Below, in pieces: positions 41,691 to 53,182 of a stretch of 64,000 bases of DNA. This DNA is from Spodoptera frugiperda. Taxonomy: Eukaryota; Arthropoda; Insecta; Lepidoptera; Noctuidae. Under the pieces are notes generated by a model. It saw nothing but the letters and a program-made list of their open reading frames with translations. It ran no database searches and had not been told where the DNA came from. The stretch spans positions 7,912,473-7,976,472 of the forward strand of contig NC_064229.1 of the NCBI RefSeq assembly GCF_023101765.2, in the 5' to 3' direction. Both the position numbers and the translations under genes were made by a program. Positions within the stretch are counted from its first letter, which is position 1; the number at the start of each line of letters is the position of its first letter.

Positions 41691-42195
41691 TTTAAGGTTT
41701 CTTTTACCCAGAAACCAACAGTAAAGTCACATTTATAACCTAATAATTACATGTCAATAATTTGATCAGTACGCGGCAGTAATGTTCGAAGTTTCTCAAG
41801 CTTGTCACGAGAAATATGTGAGGCTATAAAATACAATACCTTTTATAGAGAATATAAAGTAAACCCGTTGTTATATCGATTATAAATCATAATTGAATTA
41901 TTGGTATAAAAATTGCTAAGGAACATTTTAATTCTTCTCTGTCTTGGTATATTCTTAGTACTTCCTTGAGTAGATATATTATGTGGATATAATATAGCAT
42001 ATACTTTCCAAAACACTGTCAAGGCACTTTTAGCTCCTCTAGTGTTGTGCTCGTTTATGAGTGATGCCAATTACTTGTCCATCATCAGAAGATCTGTCTT
42101 CTGGTTTGGTTTATGTCATAAAGAGGCCAATTTCAAGCTATTTACTTTCTCTAATTTCTTGTTATACTGTATTGTATTCTTACCGCCATACTCAG

Positions 42196-42290
42196 AGTTA
42201 TTTAATGGTTACTTAACCCAGTCCTTAGCAATTGTTTTTAATTCAAAATCTTTACTAGGGAATAGTTTAATCATTTAATGGGTTTGAGTC
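42196..42290 (+). repeat. ACTTAACCCAGTCCTTAG repeat, copy 2
   Basis: GAGTTATTTAATGGTTACTT, AACCCAGTCCTTAGCAATTG and CTTTACTAGGGAATAG. Preceded and followed by unassigned sequence. Confidence 0.6.
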
Positions 42291-43344
42291 CGGCAGTTCA
42301 TCTACACTTTGAAATATGCAACTATGTATTCTAAAGTTTTAACAGTATAACTATGTATTTTGAACTGTATAATATACCTAATTTAATTACCGTTGACATT
42401 CATGTTGTGTCTTTAAATTTTAAAATTATGGGCTTGGGCTTTGCCTGACAAAAATCAAATTCAACTCCTCATCCCGTGCTAAAAAAGGGCTGGTCCTTAG
42501 ATCCGGTCCTTTGCAACCTAAAGGACCATTAATTAGAGATGTAGTCTAGCCACCTGGTCCTTTACTCATCTATTACGTTACACGCAAGGTATGTACTAAA
42601 ACCTATTTTTAGCCAGACCACATGGTCTTACAAAACACGTGTTAAAAATTTAAGTGTTTTTCAATTATATTTCGTAGTAATTTCTGTTAGTCATTTTGAT
42701 TCGAAGATATGTTGATTTGATTTTGTTTAAGAGTTTGGTGTAAAAATAAAATCAATCGAATGATTAATAAAAAAAATTGGAAGTTAAATTTAAAGCAGAA
42801 ATATGAGAAGAATTTCTCCTTTTACAGCCATTCTGATTATCAAACACCAATAAAGAAAAGATTTAAATAAATTATCACTTCGAAAAATTTATCGTGAGCC
42901 ACCAGGAATGCGGTGTCAAAACCCATAATAATCGAGCGTTAATACCGCGCATGCGCGATATTTGTGCGCGTGCGCACAGCACCTGTACGGAATGTAACGG
43001 TACCTGATGTTGTTGACGGTACATTCAGTAATTAAATGTGCAAAAAAAACAATAAAACATTCTTGTTAAATTAATCAAGAATTAAGTGATATGGCTTTAC
43101 GGATATCTACAGGTATAAAATGCTCTGATAATGGACTGATTCGGCCTATTAGAGATGTCCTTATTTCATTTAAAAATGTACACCTCTACTCAGGATCTCA
43201 ATAATTAAAAGTTTTATACACTGTTTTAATCGAGTAATACTAATTTTGATATCGATTAACTTTTTTTAGTTTTCATTTTAATAATTTAATAATTGCACTA
43301 ACATTGAGAGTACGCCTCCTACACGGATTGCCCTTTTTTCAAAA
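42291..43344. other. Unassigned stretch with a GC-rich spot
   Basis: No gene. GGTCCTTT-GCAACCT-AAAGGACC at 42505-42527 is a perfect 8-bp hairpin. At 42945-42990 CGCGCATGCGCGATATTTG and GCGCGTGCGCACAG make two NRF1/Ewg-like strings. Confidence 0.4.
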
Positions 43345-43484
43345 GAGAAAAGTCATCCAATGACTTCTGCTGCATTGGGCGAAGCGAGAAAGAGTGTCAG
43401 ACTCTTGCTGACTAAAAACCACCCCGTTCCTACTTCTGCCCTTCGAGCCGGAGACCCAGTAAACCCGCTAGGTAGTCCGCAGCA
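43345..43484 (-). mobile_element. N1 SINE-like element
   Basis: AAGTCATCCAATGACTTCTG, CATTGGGCGAAGCGAG, GAGTGTCAGACTCTTGCTGA, CACCCCGTTCCTACTTCTGC, CCAGTAAACCCGCTAGGTAG and TCCGCAGCA. Confidence 0.75.
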
Positions 43485-44458
43485 CATGGATTTACCTAGT
43501 AGGTAAAATTTGTAGTGAAAAAAAATAATCTTTAAACTCATCTTCACGCCTCAGATTATATTACGCACTTTTATTTACACTCCAGGACCCATAATGAGCC
43601 ATAAAATAAGAGTTATCACACAGCAGGATACTATATTATTATAATTTTCTAAAAATAGTGGCACAACCATTAAATATAAGCCATCTTGACCTAAATTATA
43701 ATGACATTTAATTACACCTTATCTTGCATCTAGGCACTAAATAGTGCTCAAAATGGAATGCCCTATCTAATGAAGAAGAAATATGGCCGACATATACTAG
43801 GATTGTAAAATTAAAAAGATCATTGATAGCTTATAGTAAGGAGGTTTGAAATATGTTAGCGGCCATCATTTTTATTCTGTTCTATTTTTAAATTTGAACT
43901 TGGAATAGGTGTGTTAATAAAAGTGCAGTTAGGTGTGTGTATTTGTGTGCATATTGTGAACTTTAAAAAAACAATTAATGTGTTTTTGTTTAATCATATA
44001 ATAGAGAAATGTTGACTGTCTTTATTTTTTACCAAATGACTTGTAGGTACTTCAGTGGATTGCCAGGAGTCACAGATCACCACCTAAGTTCTTACATACA
44101 TATTTCTTTAGCTTTCATAATTTTCATGCTCCTGGTCATACAAGCTCACTGTTAACCGCGTTCTTAATAAGCAATAAGTACATAATATTAAGTTTTAAAC
44201 ATTGTATCTCGAAGGCTGTATGGACAATACCGCCATGTTGTGGTTATGTAAATAAAAACATGATTATTTTCATATACAAAGGTGGTAAAAGAGTTTTATT
44301 AACAGTGTAATTTTTATATATTATATTTTTATATAAAAAATAAACTTATAGCTAAGTAACCTTTTCATGAAAAAACATTATTTAACATGGCTATTTCTCT
44401 TATAAATTGCCAGCTTATAAATTGAGTTGTCTATTAAGTTAATATAATAAAAATAAAC
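43485..44458. other. Unassigned AT-rich stretch
   Basis: No gene or recognised repeat. Confidence 0.45.
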
Positions 44459-44570
44459 TTAAAGCGTCGAAGAAATTGTCCTCATCGGAGTCGTGAGGTA
44501 TGGTGCCCAAAAGACTGGCAGCATTACCACGTTGAATGGCAATGCCTTTGACCAAGGTAGAAGACCAGCC
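44459..44570 (-). pseudogene. Transposon protein C-terminal fragment
   Basis: One minus-strand frame reads LVKGIAIQRGNAASLLGTIP followed by acidic HDSDEDNFFDAL. The IAIQRGNAAS..GT phrase is one that I recall at the end of proteins encoded by abundant lepidopteran mobile elements. The frame is closed upstream. The element class is uncertain. Confidence 0.4.
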
Positions 44571-44959
44571 TTTCAGTCACCCGAACAACCATCCTATTTA
44601 CAATTTAATATTTAATGAAATATCAATTTAGCAAATATCTATTTGTTTAATAGTCGTGTTTCTTGACTTACCTACATTCCATCAAATTTTGTTGAAAGAA
44701 ACCCAAAAATTGAATTAGAGTCCCTAATTTAAAACCAATTTCGTTTAAAACAGTAGCGGTTAACATAACTACGTTTTAATTTAAAAACCAAACCACAGAA
44801 CATTTTAATCATGAACTTATGGATAACCAAAACCAATTATATCATTAAACTTCTTTATCTTAATAAAATCTATCTCAAACGTTAGTTTCACCCCTAGTGG
44901 TTTATATACAGGGCAGATGGCATTAGATACTCCTTACGTGAATTGACTGAGACAGAAGT

Positions 44960-45262
44960 CTTAGGTGGTTTCCACCAGAGATGTGCTATGTAGATATGCT
45001 ACGAAGATGTAATAGCCAAGCTGTGAAACTATGTGACCGTTTCCACCGATAATGATATATATGATGACTGATACTAAGCTATGTAACTGTGATAGGAAGA
45101 TGCGCAACTTGTGTATACCATGTATCGATAACACACATCCATAGCACGCATCTATAGCACGCATCTTTCCATATAAAAACATAGCTTAACTGAGTCCCTT
45201 TCCACCATTGCCAAGCTAATATGTGCATAATTATGATTGAAGCAAAACGTATCCTTAGCAAC
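44960..45262. mobile_element. MITE-like repeat with TTTCCACC and TAGCACGCATCT words
   Basis: TGGTTTCCACCAGAGATGTG at the left and CCCTTTCCACCATTGCC at the right, with GACCGTTTCCACCGAT between. The 13-base word CATAGCACGCATC is nearly tandem at 45137-45163 (CCATAGCACGCATCTATAGC). Open frames on the minus strand come from these repeats. Confidence 0.5.
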
Positions 45263-45296
45263 GTAGCACATTTCTGTAGAAAAGCACCCTTTAGTT

Positions 45297-45370
45297 TCAG
45301 GTGTCCATGGACGACGGAGATAGCTTACCATCAGGTCATACGCTTGCTTGTCTGCCGGTTTATAAAAAAA
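45297..45370 (+). mobile_element. LINE 3'-end fragment, family A
   Basis: TCAGGTGTCCATGGACGACG, AGCTTACCATCAGGTCATAC and GCTTGTCTGCCGGTTTATAA, then AAAAAA. Confidence 0.6.
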
Positions 45371-45879
45371 CTAAAATTCAATTGTTAAAATTTAACTAAC
45401 TTCCCAAACTTTGATGAAGTATCAACAATAACAACCTCGCTCACGGAAGCAAGGGGTTGTCAATACACGTGCTTAGGTTTGGACCACCCACAAACATTGG
45501 CCATATCTTTACGATGTTGGCAAACAATGAACCAATGTTGGCATACGGGTTGTTTTGATCGATAATGATGAGTGGCTTAATCCTGTTTTTTAAGATTTTT
45601 TGGTGGTTTAAAAGAAGGATATATTGTGTAGGGGAAATATGAAATGTGTGTGTTTTTTTAAAAGGTGTCTTGTGTGATTGAGTTGTCCGTCTTTGCATTT
45701 CTTCATATTTTCATTCAATGCTATTTTTAAAGTCTTACTGTCAAAATACATTACATCTTTGGAGTAAAGTAAAAAATAGCCATATTATGTGTTCAACTTA
45801 AAGTGAAAAAATATTACAAAAACATTGCAAACCAGCTTCCAGACCACAGGAACATAATCCTAGTCTAGGAACAGCTGCT

Positions 45880-46430
45880 CTAAACACCGCTATCATCAAA
45901 AATATTCATTTCACGCCGTTTCTCAGAAATCACGTGCGCCTTACAGCGGATTTTTTTCAAAAAAAGGTGTCGCATGTCTACTTGTGCGCGCTTGCGATTT
46001 TTTTCCAAGACCGCACGTGCTTGTTTTTGTCGGTGTCTTACATCTGTCGTGGCAAGCTGTGGTTTTGGGTACAACCCTGCCAAATTTAAAAGACCCTTAA
46101 GCCACTATATGTTAGCAACAAAGTTGTGCTTCCAAATTTGGTCGGTTACTGCAATTTGCAACATGATGCTGTTTCTTGTACCTGCTATGCATCTGGTGGT
46201 TTTTGGTGCATCAAAAATAGAACATGTTAAGTTGAAATATTCGCAGCCGGTGGAATAATATGTATGTTAGTTTGGTAGTTCGATTTCCGCCAACTGTTAC
46301 TTCCGCGGACCAGATTTGCATCCGGAGAATTTGGGTCTTGATGTTGCAGACATCAATTTTGTAACGTTAGAGCTAACTGCAGCTCCCATTATTAGAAGGA
46401 TGGCCAAATCACTTAATATTGTCTGAGGTA
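45880..46430. pseudogene. Unidentified possible coding relic
   Basis: The minus strand reads RCIAGTRNSIMLQIAVTDQI then WKHNFVANI, a stop, WLKGLLNLAGLYPKPQLATT and DVRHRQKQARAVLEKNRKRA. The composition looks protein-like but I recognise no domain. On the opposite strand 46310-46424 reads DLHPENLGLDVADINFVTLE then LTAAPIIRRMAKSLNIV. They could be parts of a decayed transposon or host pseudogene. Confidence 0.25.
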
Positions 46431-46439
46431 ATTTAAAAC

Positions 46440-48149
46440 AGGATAGAAATAGTGTTGAAGAACAACAAGTCTAAATCCATGGATGTCTAATTACATTCAT
46501 GCTGTCTTTAGGCAGTAAGACAAGATGAAAAGTATATTCTGTCACAAAGTAAATAGTAGATACCAAAATAAACACAAGAAATGGTATCGTAGATCATTCA
46601 GAAATCCGAATGAAGCTCATAATGATTGAAATAGAATAAAACATGCTAAAGTAATAGCAGGCACAAAACCAAAATGAAGACATTCCGTAAAATCTGATTA
46701 AAACTCAATCAACAGCCAATCACACCGAAGCACAAGCCAGACAAACATAAAAAAAAAAATAAACACCTAATTAGAAAACGAACCTGTCAACAATACAAAC
46801 AGAATAACAAGGCAAAGAATAAATAATACAAGTATCTATGAATAATAATAAATACAAGAAGTCAATCAAAGTAATTGCTCTTTGAATGCTTATTGAACGG
46901 CATCTCATCTGAACACGATCATTACTTTTCTCCAAATCAAGAAAGAATGCCCATATTAGAGGCATCAAATCACAAAACTAATATGGAGATTGGAGATGAT
47001 TTTTACCGTTTTCTCGAACACAATCGTAATGATCTTGTATAGTTGAGTATTATTCACGTCTATCCATCAATCTGACTGTTGAATGCCACTTCAGATGGTC
47101 GTTTGATGCCACTTCATACAGAATTTTGTGTAATTGATGGGTGGGTTACGGATTTAGTGTGTGAATTGGAAAAAATGAGGGGAGAATGTTATTTATTTTA
47201 TTTTTGGGAATTTTAGAACTAATTGTGGAATTAAATGGGTTCTTAGAATAGGATAGATGACTAATTTTTATTTTAATGCCCGTCTTGTAGATTATTTTAT
47301 AATATTAGACATGTATTTTTTATTTTCTTCGGACACGATTTTAAATATCGCGTGACGTCACTTTTAGATACGTTTTATACGTAGAAATGACGATTTTGTA
47401 GCACTCCTAAACTTTGATTCGTTTTATCCAAGTATTGTTATCTTATATGACAAGGGTTGGTGATGACACACACACATTAAAAATCTCAAACTCTTAAAGT
47501 CTTTACGTTTACAAAAACTGACTTCTTTTCATTCTTGCAAAACAAAATCAAAAGGCTTATGCAAATATCTAGCACCCCGAGAAAGAAATTTGTATGAAGC
47601 GTCCCTAAACTTAACCCCTAACTTCGAATTACCATCACAAGTCCTCCTAGCGACCACCATAACAATACCATAAATAATAACTAAGGAACCGTTACGTATC
47701 CCATACAATTTTTTCACGAAGCATCCTGATGCACAATACCCCATAAAGATCACATGAAAACGATATGATCTTTCAAACGCTTGTGGTCGCCATTGTCAAA
47801 CGGAGATATATATCGATGCTATATCGAGTACAAAAAACAAATCGATTCAGCGACATATCGAGTTGAAGCTCGATGAATATAATCGATTGTAATGCCATAT
47901 TTGATTAGTTTTTACCTTGTTGAGAATAATGGTGAGATTGCTGATGTAGTGGCCGTGATAGAAATGTTTGATGTGGTAACTGGTATTAACGATTCGATTC
48001 TTCAATTCTTTTTCTTATTTTCTATAATACATTACGCATTAGGTACAAATCGGTACAATGCCTCTAGTTTCCGAAATTTATGTACTAATGTACATAATAT
48101 ATACTATTTAAACGTTGCCCCACACTACGATTTTCTCCTACGAGTGTCG
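46440..48149. other. Unassigned stretch
   Basis: No gene. A CRE palindrome TGACGTCA lies at 47353-47360. An ATCGA-rich cluster at 47805-47892 is listed separately. Frames at 47529-47753 and 47892-48194 are unrecognised. Confidence 0.4.
47805..47892. promoter_or_regulatory. ATCGAT/ATCGAG cluster, candidate DREF/BEAF-type site group
   Basis: Six (A/C)TCGA words within 88 bases: TATATCGATGC, TATATCGAGT, AAATCGATTC, CATATCGAGTT, GCTCGATG and TAATCGATTG. In Drosophila, TATCGATA and CGATA words bind DREF and BEAF-32 at promoters and insulators. Function here is inference only. Confidence 0.25.
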
Positions 48150-48302
48150 TGGGTGCATTTACAAACATACAAATTCACATACACATACACATGACACCAA
48201 GACCCGAAACAACAATTTGTGGATCACACAAAGAGCTGTTCCGTGTGGGAATTGAACCCGCTACACGTTGCGCGAAAGCCTGGCCACCGCACCAACCGTG
48301 TC
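48150..48302 (-). mobile_element. tRNA-derived SINE, family B, copy 2
   Basis: On the minus strand the A box TGGTGCGGTGGCC is at 48281-48293 and the B box GGGTTCAATTCC at 48248-48259. The body reads GAACAGCTCTTTGTGTGATC, CACAAATTGTTGTTTCGGGT and CTTGGTGTCATGTG and ends in a TGTGTATGTGTATGTGAAT tail. Anticodon and acceptor arms are not intact. Confidence 0.75.
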
Positions 48303-48873
48303 TATATGTAGATGTATGCTAATAAAATGTTATGTTTCTCCTATAAAGGGGATGAGTTTATTCTCCCCTACACTTAGTATGATTAAAACCTCCATTATGT
48401 ATTCGAAAATCTCAGTAATACCATAATGATTTTACTTTATTTCCTTTTTTATATAAATGGTGTAAAATAAAGACTGTTGTATTACTAAACAGACCTGTTT
48501 GTTTGCTGAATGTTTAGTAATTAATTGGCGTTTAACCTGCCTGGCGTTCGATCTATTCTGATATTTGGTACATACTCTATAAGCCCATTTAAACCGTTTA
48601 ACATAAAAAAAATGTTTATTTATATACGAGTTGGATGGACCTATCCTTAATCCTAGTAATCATAATATAATTACTTTTTCAGATACCTACAAGTAAACAG
48701 TAGACTCATCTCGTATTAACCTTTAACGTCACGGGCGGGGTCTGAGGAGACCCCACGCGCTGTTTTTTAACGATAATTTTTGAAATTGTCTAGTTACGAA
48801 CGCGTGTTTCCGGCTAATCTCAGTGCGACGCGAAACCTATCGGCAAGTGGACGTATGTCGCTCTTGTGATAAG

Positions 48874-48978
48874 GTAAGTTACATTTTTGCTTACGTGGGG
48901 GTACCTGCAGACCCCACCCGTGATTTAACGTAGTTACTTTTTTCACCTTAGTTATTTTTTTATTTGTTTGCTTTTCAG
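48874..48978 (+). other. Predicted 5' UTR intron of the piggyBac-like gene
   Basis: AAG|GTAAGTT at 48874 is a consensus donor, and a pyrimidine-rich run ends in CTTTTCAG|AATTGG at 48978. The 105-base size is typical of small insect introns. The start codon follows 24 bases later. Confidence 0.5.
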
Positions 48979-49002
48979 AATTGGTGTTGAATAAAAGGAA
49001 AA

Positions 49003-49296
49003 ATGAGTCGCCGACTAACTGAATATTAAATTGATCAAATCATACACGATTTTAGTGACTCAGAAAGCGAAGGCATAGGAGACACGCCTCAAGAGAATAT
49101 TTTGGAAGAAGTGGGTGATATAAGTGACTGTAAATCTATTCATAGCGAACATAATTCAGCGTCTGATCTAAAAATAAAAAAAGCACTATTGTATGTAAGT
49201 CCTGCAAAAAAAAATTTGCAAGCCACATCCAACAGCAATTACCTATTGTTTACCATGCCAACCCAAAGAATGATTTTCAACGATAGTTTTGGTTAG
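49003..49296 (+). pseudogene. piggyBac-like transposase N-terminus, stop at codon 9
   Basis: The frame starts ATGAGTCGCCGACTAACTGA (MSRRLTEY) and hits TAA at 49027. The same frame then stays open to TAG at 49294-49296, reading IDQIIHDFSDSESEGIGD, EEVGDISDCKSIHSEHNSAS and YVSPAKKNLQATSNSNYLLF. A short basic start followed by an acidic serine-rich stretch is typical of piggyBac-family N-termini. The catalytic domain with its three aspartates is missing. It is a dead remnant. Confidence 0.55.
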
Positions 49297-49941
49297 TACA
49301 TTTCAAGGCTTGTAATTTTTTTTTATAATGTTTATTGTTATTTTTTCTTCTAATTACTTGTTTTTGCATTCATATTTTATTAGGATAATTTAGTTAAGTT
49401 AGTCTGAAGTTGACTCTTTTGTTAAATTGTATTACATTAAACATGTGCTTGAAAATTATACCTAAAAGACTGTTAATTTGATAAAAATATTCCTTACTCT
49501 CTAAAGATTGATTGTTTTATGTTTAATAAATACTTTTAATAAATATTATAATGTCTTTTATTATAATCTAAAACAAATTTCAATAAATATTTAAAAAATA
49601 GGAAAATATATGTAAATTTATATTGGGGATACTTCTGGACCCCACGCGTGACATTACGTTATCCTAAACAACGCGTGTACTTAAAATAAATTATTTATAT
49701 CTTACTCTCCTATCCATTGTTGTTTCTACGATCCATGACATAGCAATTGAAACCGTATAAAGCATTAATAGATAAGTACATTTATGGAAGCTGAGAAAAG
49801 TGTTAGAAGAATTATATTAACATCTTAAGTAACTAGTTTACTTAACGATATGCTGTTTATTTAGTAAATAAAGTCCTAAGACTTTATATAGGGTTTATAT
49901 GGGATTTTATATAAGTAGATGAGTATAAATTTATTCGCTAT

Positions 49942-50086
49942 AGAGTGCCTAGCGGGTTACCAAGCCTCCAGCTCGAAAAGCAGGAGTAGGAACGGGGTGG
50001 TTTTTAGTTAGTAAGAGTCTTACACTACCTCTCGCCTCGCGCTACACAGGAGAAGTCATTGGATGACTTTCTCCCTTAAAAAATAG
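49942..50086 (+). mobile_element. N1 SINE-like element
   Basis: GAGTGCCTAGCGGGTTACCA, GCTCGAAAAGCAGGAGTAGG, AACGGGGTGGTTTTTAGTTA, CACTACCTCTCGCCTCGC and AGAAGTCATTGGATGACTTT, followed by a short A tract. Confidence 0.8.
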
Positions 50087-50880
50087 AAAAAAGTCGTCCA
50101 ATTTATTTTTTTACAAGCAAATAAAATTTCAACGTTATTCCTTAAGTAATTGTCAATTCCTTCCCTATTCGCAATATACGTTTACATGAATAAATTAAAT
50201 ACCAACAATGGACACCCAAAACAAACAATATAAAATCTCCCCATACATAAACTATTCAATAACTATAATATTACATTCATTATTGTCATGAAAGATGATA
50301 AAATAATTCCGTTACCATCAATGAGGTTGTATACCACAAAACAAAATGGCCGCATTCAATGCAACACAGATACACAATACATTTGACGTTTACTAAATTT
50401 GACAGCTGTCAAACTTGAACGTTTGCAAATTTCGACTTTATTTTAATAGCAATAAAGGTTATTAAGGTTTTTGGTGGGTACAGTTTAAATAGTGGTTTTT
50501 ATATGTAATAGCATTTTAATAGAGTGAGGTAAATGCGTCCTTGTATTGTCCTATTGTCTGCGATGATAGTCACATAAAAGGTTGCGTTACACTTCTTCAA
50601 GATTTTGCCCTGTCTTTGGTTGATTTTTTTATGTATGAACAGCTGTTTGCTATGGTATTTAATCTTATATGATGTGGTTTTCTAGAGCAGAATTTGAAAC
50701 TTAAAAAGTAAAAAATGTGATTTATGTCTTACAATATAATAATTGAAAAAGTAAAAAGCTGAATTAACTAATATTGTAGGTATAACAGATATAGGTTTTC
50801 TTTTTATTAACTTTAGTTTTCTCTTCTTATATCTGTTTTTTGTCTTAGTTAGATATATAACCTTAGATGTCCAATCTTAG
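50087..50880. other. Unassigned AT-rich stretch
   Basis: No gene or recognised repeat. ACAAAATGGCCGC at 50340 resembles a Pho/YY1 word. Confidence 0.4.
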
Positions 50881-50885
50881 ATGTC

Positions 50886-51010
50886 CAGTCCTCTCTAGAC
50901 TGAGCATCCATTTGGGGCCAGCTGTTTTTTTTATCTCATCTTCCCAGTTAGCTGCAAGTCTGCCTCTTTTTCTCTTACCTTGTGGTTCCATGTAGTCTCC
51001 ATTTTGTCCA
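50886..51010 (-). pseudogene. LINE ORF2 C-terminal fragment
   Basis: The minus strand encodes EPQGKRKRGRLAANWEDEIK then KTAGPKWM, matching the G.R..GRP..RW.DDI...AG..WM stretch that follows the reverse transcriptase in several insect LINEs. Only about 40 residues survive. Confidence 0.65.
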
Positions 51011-51596
51011 TCTGTAATTTCGAACTTAGTGCCTTTTTATAAGTGTCATTATCCTATGATATAATTAATAATATTACTAACAACATCATTAGATTTAATT
51101 TATTATGATTATCTAAAAAATAATCTATCTCTCGACATCTTTCATTGAAATATTACTTTTTTTTAATCGAAGCTATATATTAGATTGCAATAGGATAAGA
51201 CTATTGCATTTAAAAAATAATAACTGAAAAACAGAAAAAAGACATATAATGACTTCTTAATTATTAGATCACTCTACTAGTAATAAGATAATATGAATTA
51301 TTACTATTGCAAAACATCATTATGATATCATTTTTATAGTTGACATTTTTATATTTAACATGTTACTCTACATAAGCTAAATAAGCACATAAATTATTAC
51401 GATTATTACCAGTAGCTAAGTATCTTATTCATTAGATAATATCTTATTTTATGTATTGGCTGTAGAATAAAATGGATTGACACAATATAATGGTATGATA
51501 TGGTAGTTATTAAAACCAAAGAGCTCAATTACTACTTTTATTCACCTAATCCTGTGTTGATTTGTAATACTTTTTTTTAACGTGTGGAAATCCTCA
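51011..51596. other. Unassigned AT-rich stretch
   Basis: No gene or recognised repeat. Confidence 0.4.
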
Positions 51597-51690
51597 TGGA
51601 TACCTTTTGTCTTACAATGTGCGTCAGACAGCAGGTTATGTCGGACTCTTACCGACTAAAACCACACTCTCTATCCCTAAAAAAAGAGGG
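51597..51690 (-). mobile_element. N1 SINE-like element, strongly decayed
   Basis: GTCGGACTCTTACCGACTAA, AACCACACTCTCTATCCC correspond to the family centre; other parts are hard to align. Confidence 0.4.
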
Positions 51691-51872
51691 TTACTGAGTA
51701 CTCGAGTGATTTGTAATACCTACTGATAAGTGATAGGCGAATACATTGCATTTTGCTTACTTCAAATAAGTCCACATTCAGTTTCCTTAGCCACCTTCTG
51801 CATCTGAAATGAGGTTGTAAATGTTTTCTATGGCTATTGGGCATCGCTGCATATAGACATATGATATTTTTT

Positions 51873-52060
51873 TTAAGGAAGGTTAATCATCCAATTGCTT
51901 CTTCCGCCTTGGGCGAGGCGAGAGGTAGGGTCAGACCTTTATTACTGACTAAAATCCACACCGTTCCTACTCCAGCTTTCGAGTCGGAGCCCCTGTAAAC
52001 CCGCTAGGTAGTCCGCAACTCCTGATTAGGCATGAGCCTTACAGGGCCCCATCTGTGGAA
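51873..52060 (-). mobile_element. N1 SINE-like element, nearly complete
   Basis: GTTAATCATCCAATTGCTTC, CCGCCTTGGGCGAGGCGAGA, ATTACTGACTAAAATCCACA, CCGTTCCTACTCCAGC, TGTAAACCCGCTAGGTAGTC, CTCCTGATTAGGCATGAGCC and TTACAGGGCCCCATCTGTGG on the plus strand. The preceding TTTTTTTTAAGGAAGG is the reversed tail. Confidence 0.8.
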
Positions 52061-52496
52061 GAATTAGTAATGAAAAAATTCTGTGGAGAGATAGACAAAC
52101 ATGTTATGCACAAGATTTTTGACATATCTTAGACCTTTAACAATCTTAATCTACTTCGGAGATCAATAGCAATGATCTACTCGACAGACACAAGCGACCA
52201 CCAAACTAAAGCACCTATACCATCTAGAATATTCCCTAATTACCTTTAAAACTACATGCAATAAGGGTGATAATCGCTTATGAATCAACACCGGAACATA
52301 TCGTGACTATGAGCATTACTCCAAGTGTCTGTATCGCTAAACGCTATTTAACAATGTTACACACAGCACCATGTCATTCATTAATATGGCACGCGACTGT
52401 ACTCTAGCTTAGAGATCCACAAGATCACATATTCTATTCCTTGAAGAGACAAAATTGTGATTAAAATTTCTGGTAAAATTAAGATAAATTAAAATC
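52061..52496. other. Unassigned stretch
   Basis: No gene or recognised repeat. Confidence 0.4.
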
Positions 52497-52635
52497 GATC
52501 TTCTTGCTTGTGGTTTCCTTTACAGACCTATTTAGAATAGCGATCTCTTGCCTTTGGTATTCCCAACCACAATCAATTTTTCTAAGTTCTCACCGCGTCT
52601 GAGGATGATGTGGCCAAAATACGCCTAAAGTCATG
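52497..52635 (-). pseudogene. LINE ORF2 C-terminal fragment
   Basis: The minus strand reads FGHIILRRGENLEKLIVVGN then TKGKRSL, resembling the FGH..RR..LEK.I..GK..GKRGRGRP region that follows the reverse transcriptase of insect LINEs. Stops interrupt it on both sides. Confidence 0.6.
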
Positions 52636-53182
52636 TTTACAAATTCCCATATAGGTCCTTGGTACCTAAATATGCTATGGTGAGATACGATGGTACAAAA
52701 ATCTCCAAAGCAAATAATATCTACCCTGTGAATCTCAATGAAATCAACCAATATACACCAGCCAAATTATATTACGAAACTGCAAAACCTTGCACCATAA
52801 AGTAATCCAATTACAATTAATGCAAGAAATAAACCGACCAATTAACGATGGATTTTATTTCCGAATGTATTATAATACTGGACAATCACTTCTCACCGTT
52901 GAGAGTTGCAAAAGAGCATTTTTTCCCACAATTTATAAGGATTAAAGCGAGCAGGATATTGCCTAATCTCCGGTGATATAATAAAGATGGTGGATTTAAT
53001 TAATTAAAGCTACACAATGACAGTTTTCTTTTGTTTGGTTTTTTTTCTTAACTGAGTTTAATGTACTGAGGTTATTTTATGTTGCTATTTTTAGTTCTGA
53101 AATGTTGAGATTGTCTTGTATTGTTTTGAATTTAATAAATTAATCAGTTGTGTTTAAGTTTTGTAACATTTTTATTTGGATA
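52636..53182. other. Unassigned AT-rich stretch
   Basis: No gene or recognised repeat. Confidence 0.4.

Larger units (their letters stand above)
48720..49665 (+). mobile_element. Decayed piggyBac-like element
   Basis: The left end CCTTTAACGTCACGGGCGGG follows TTAA (48716-48719), as in piggyBac elements, whose ends begin CCYT and insert at TTAA. The right end has GACCCCACGCGTGACATTAC in inverted relation to the left GTCACGGGCGGGGTC, but its TTAA is lost (CCTAAAC). A third GACCCCACCCGTGATTTAAC word lies inside at about 48917. The interior holds only the transposase N-terminus. Probable, not certain. Confidence 0.65.

Noticed and set aside
45974..46258. 94-codon plus-strand frame
   Set aside because: It is antisense to the more protein-like minus-strand frame and lacks any domain.
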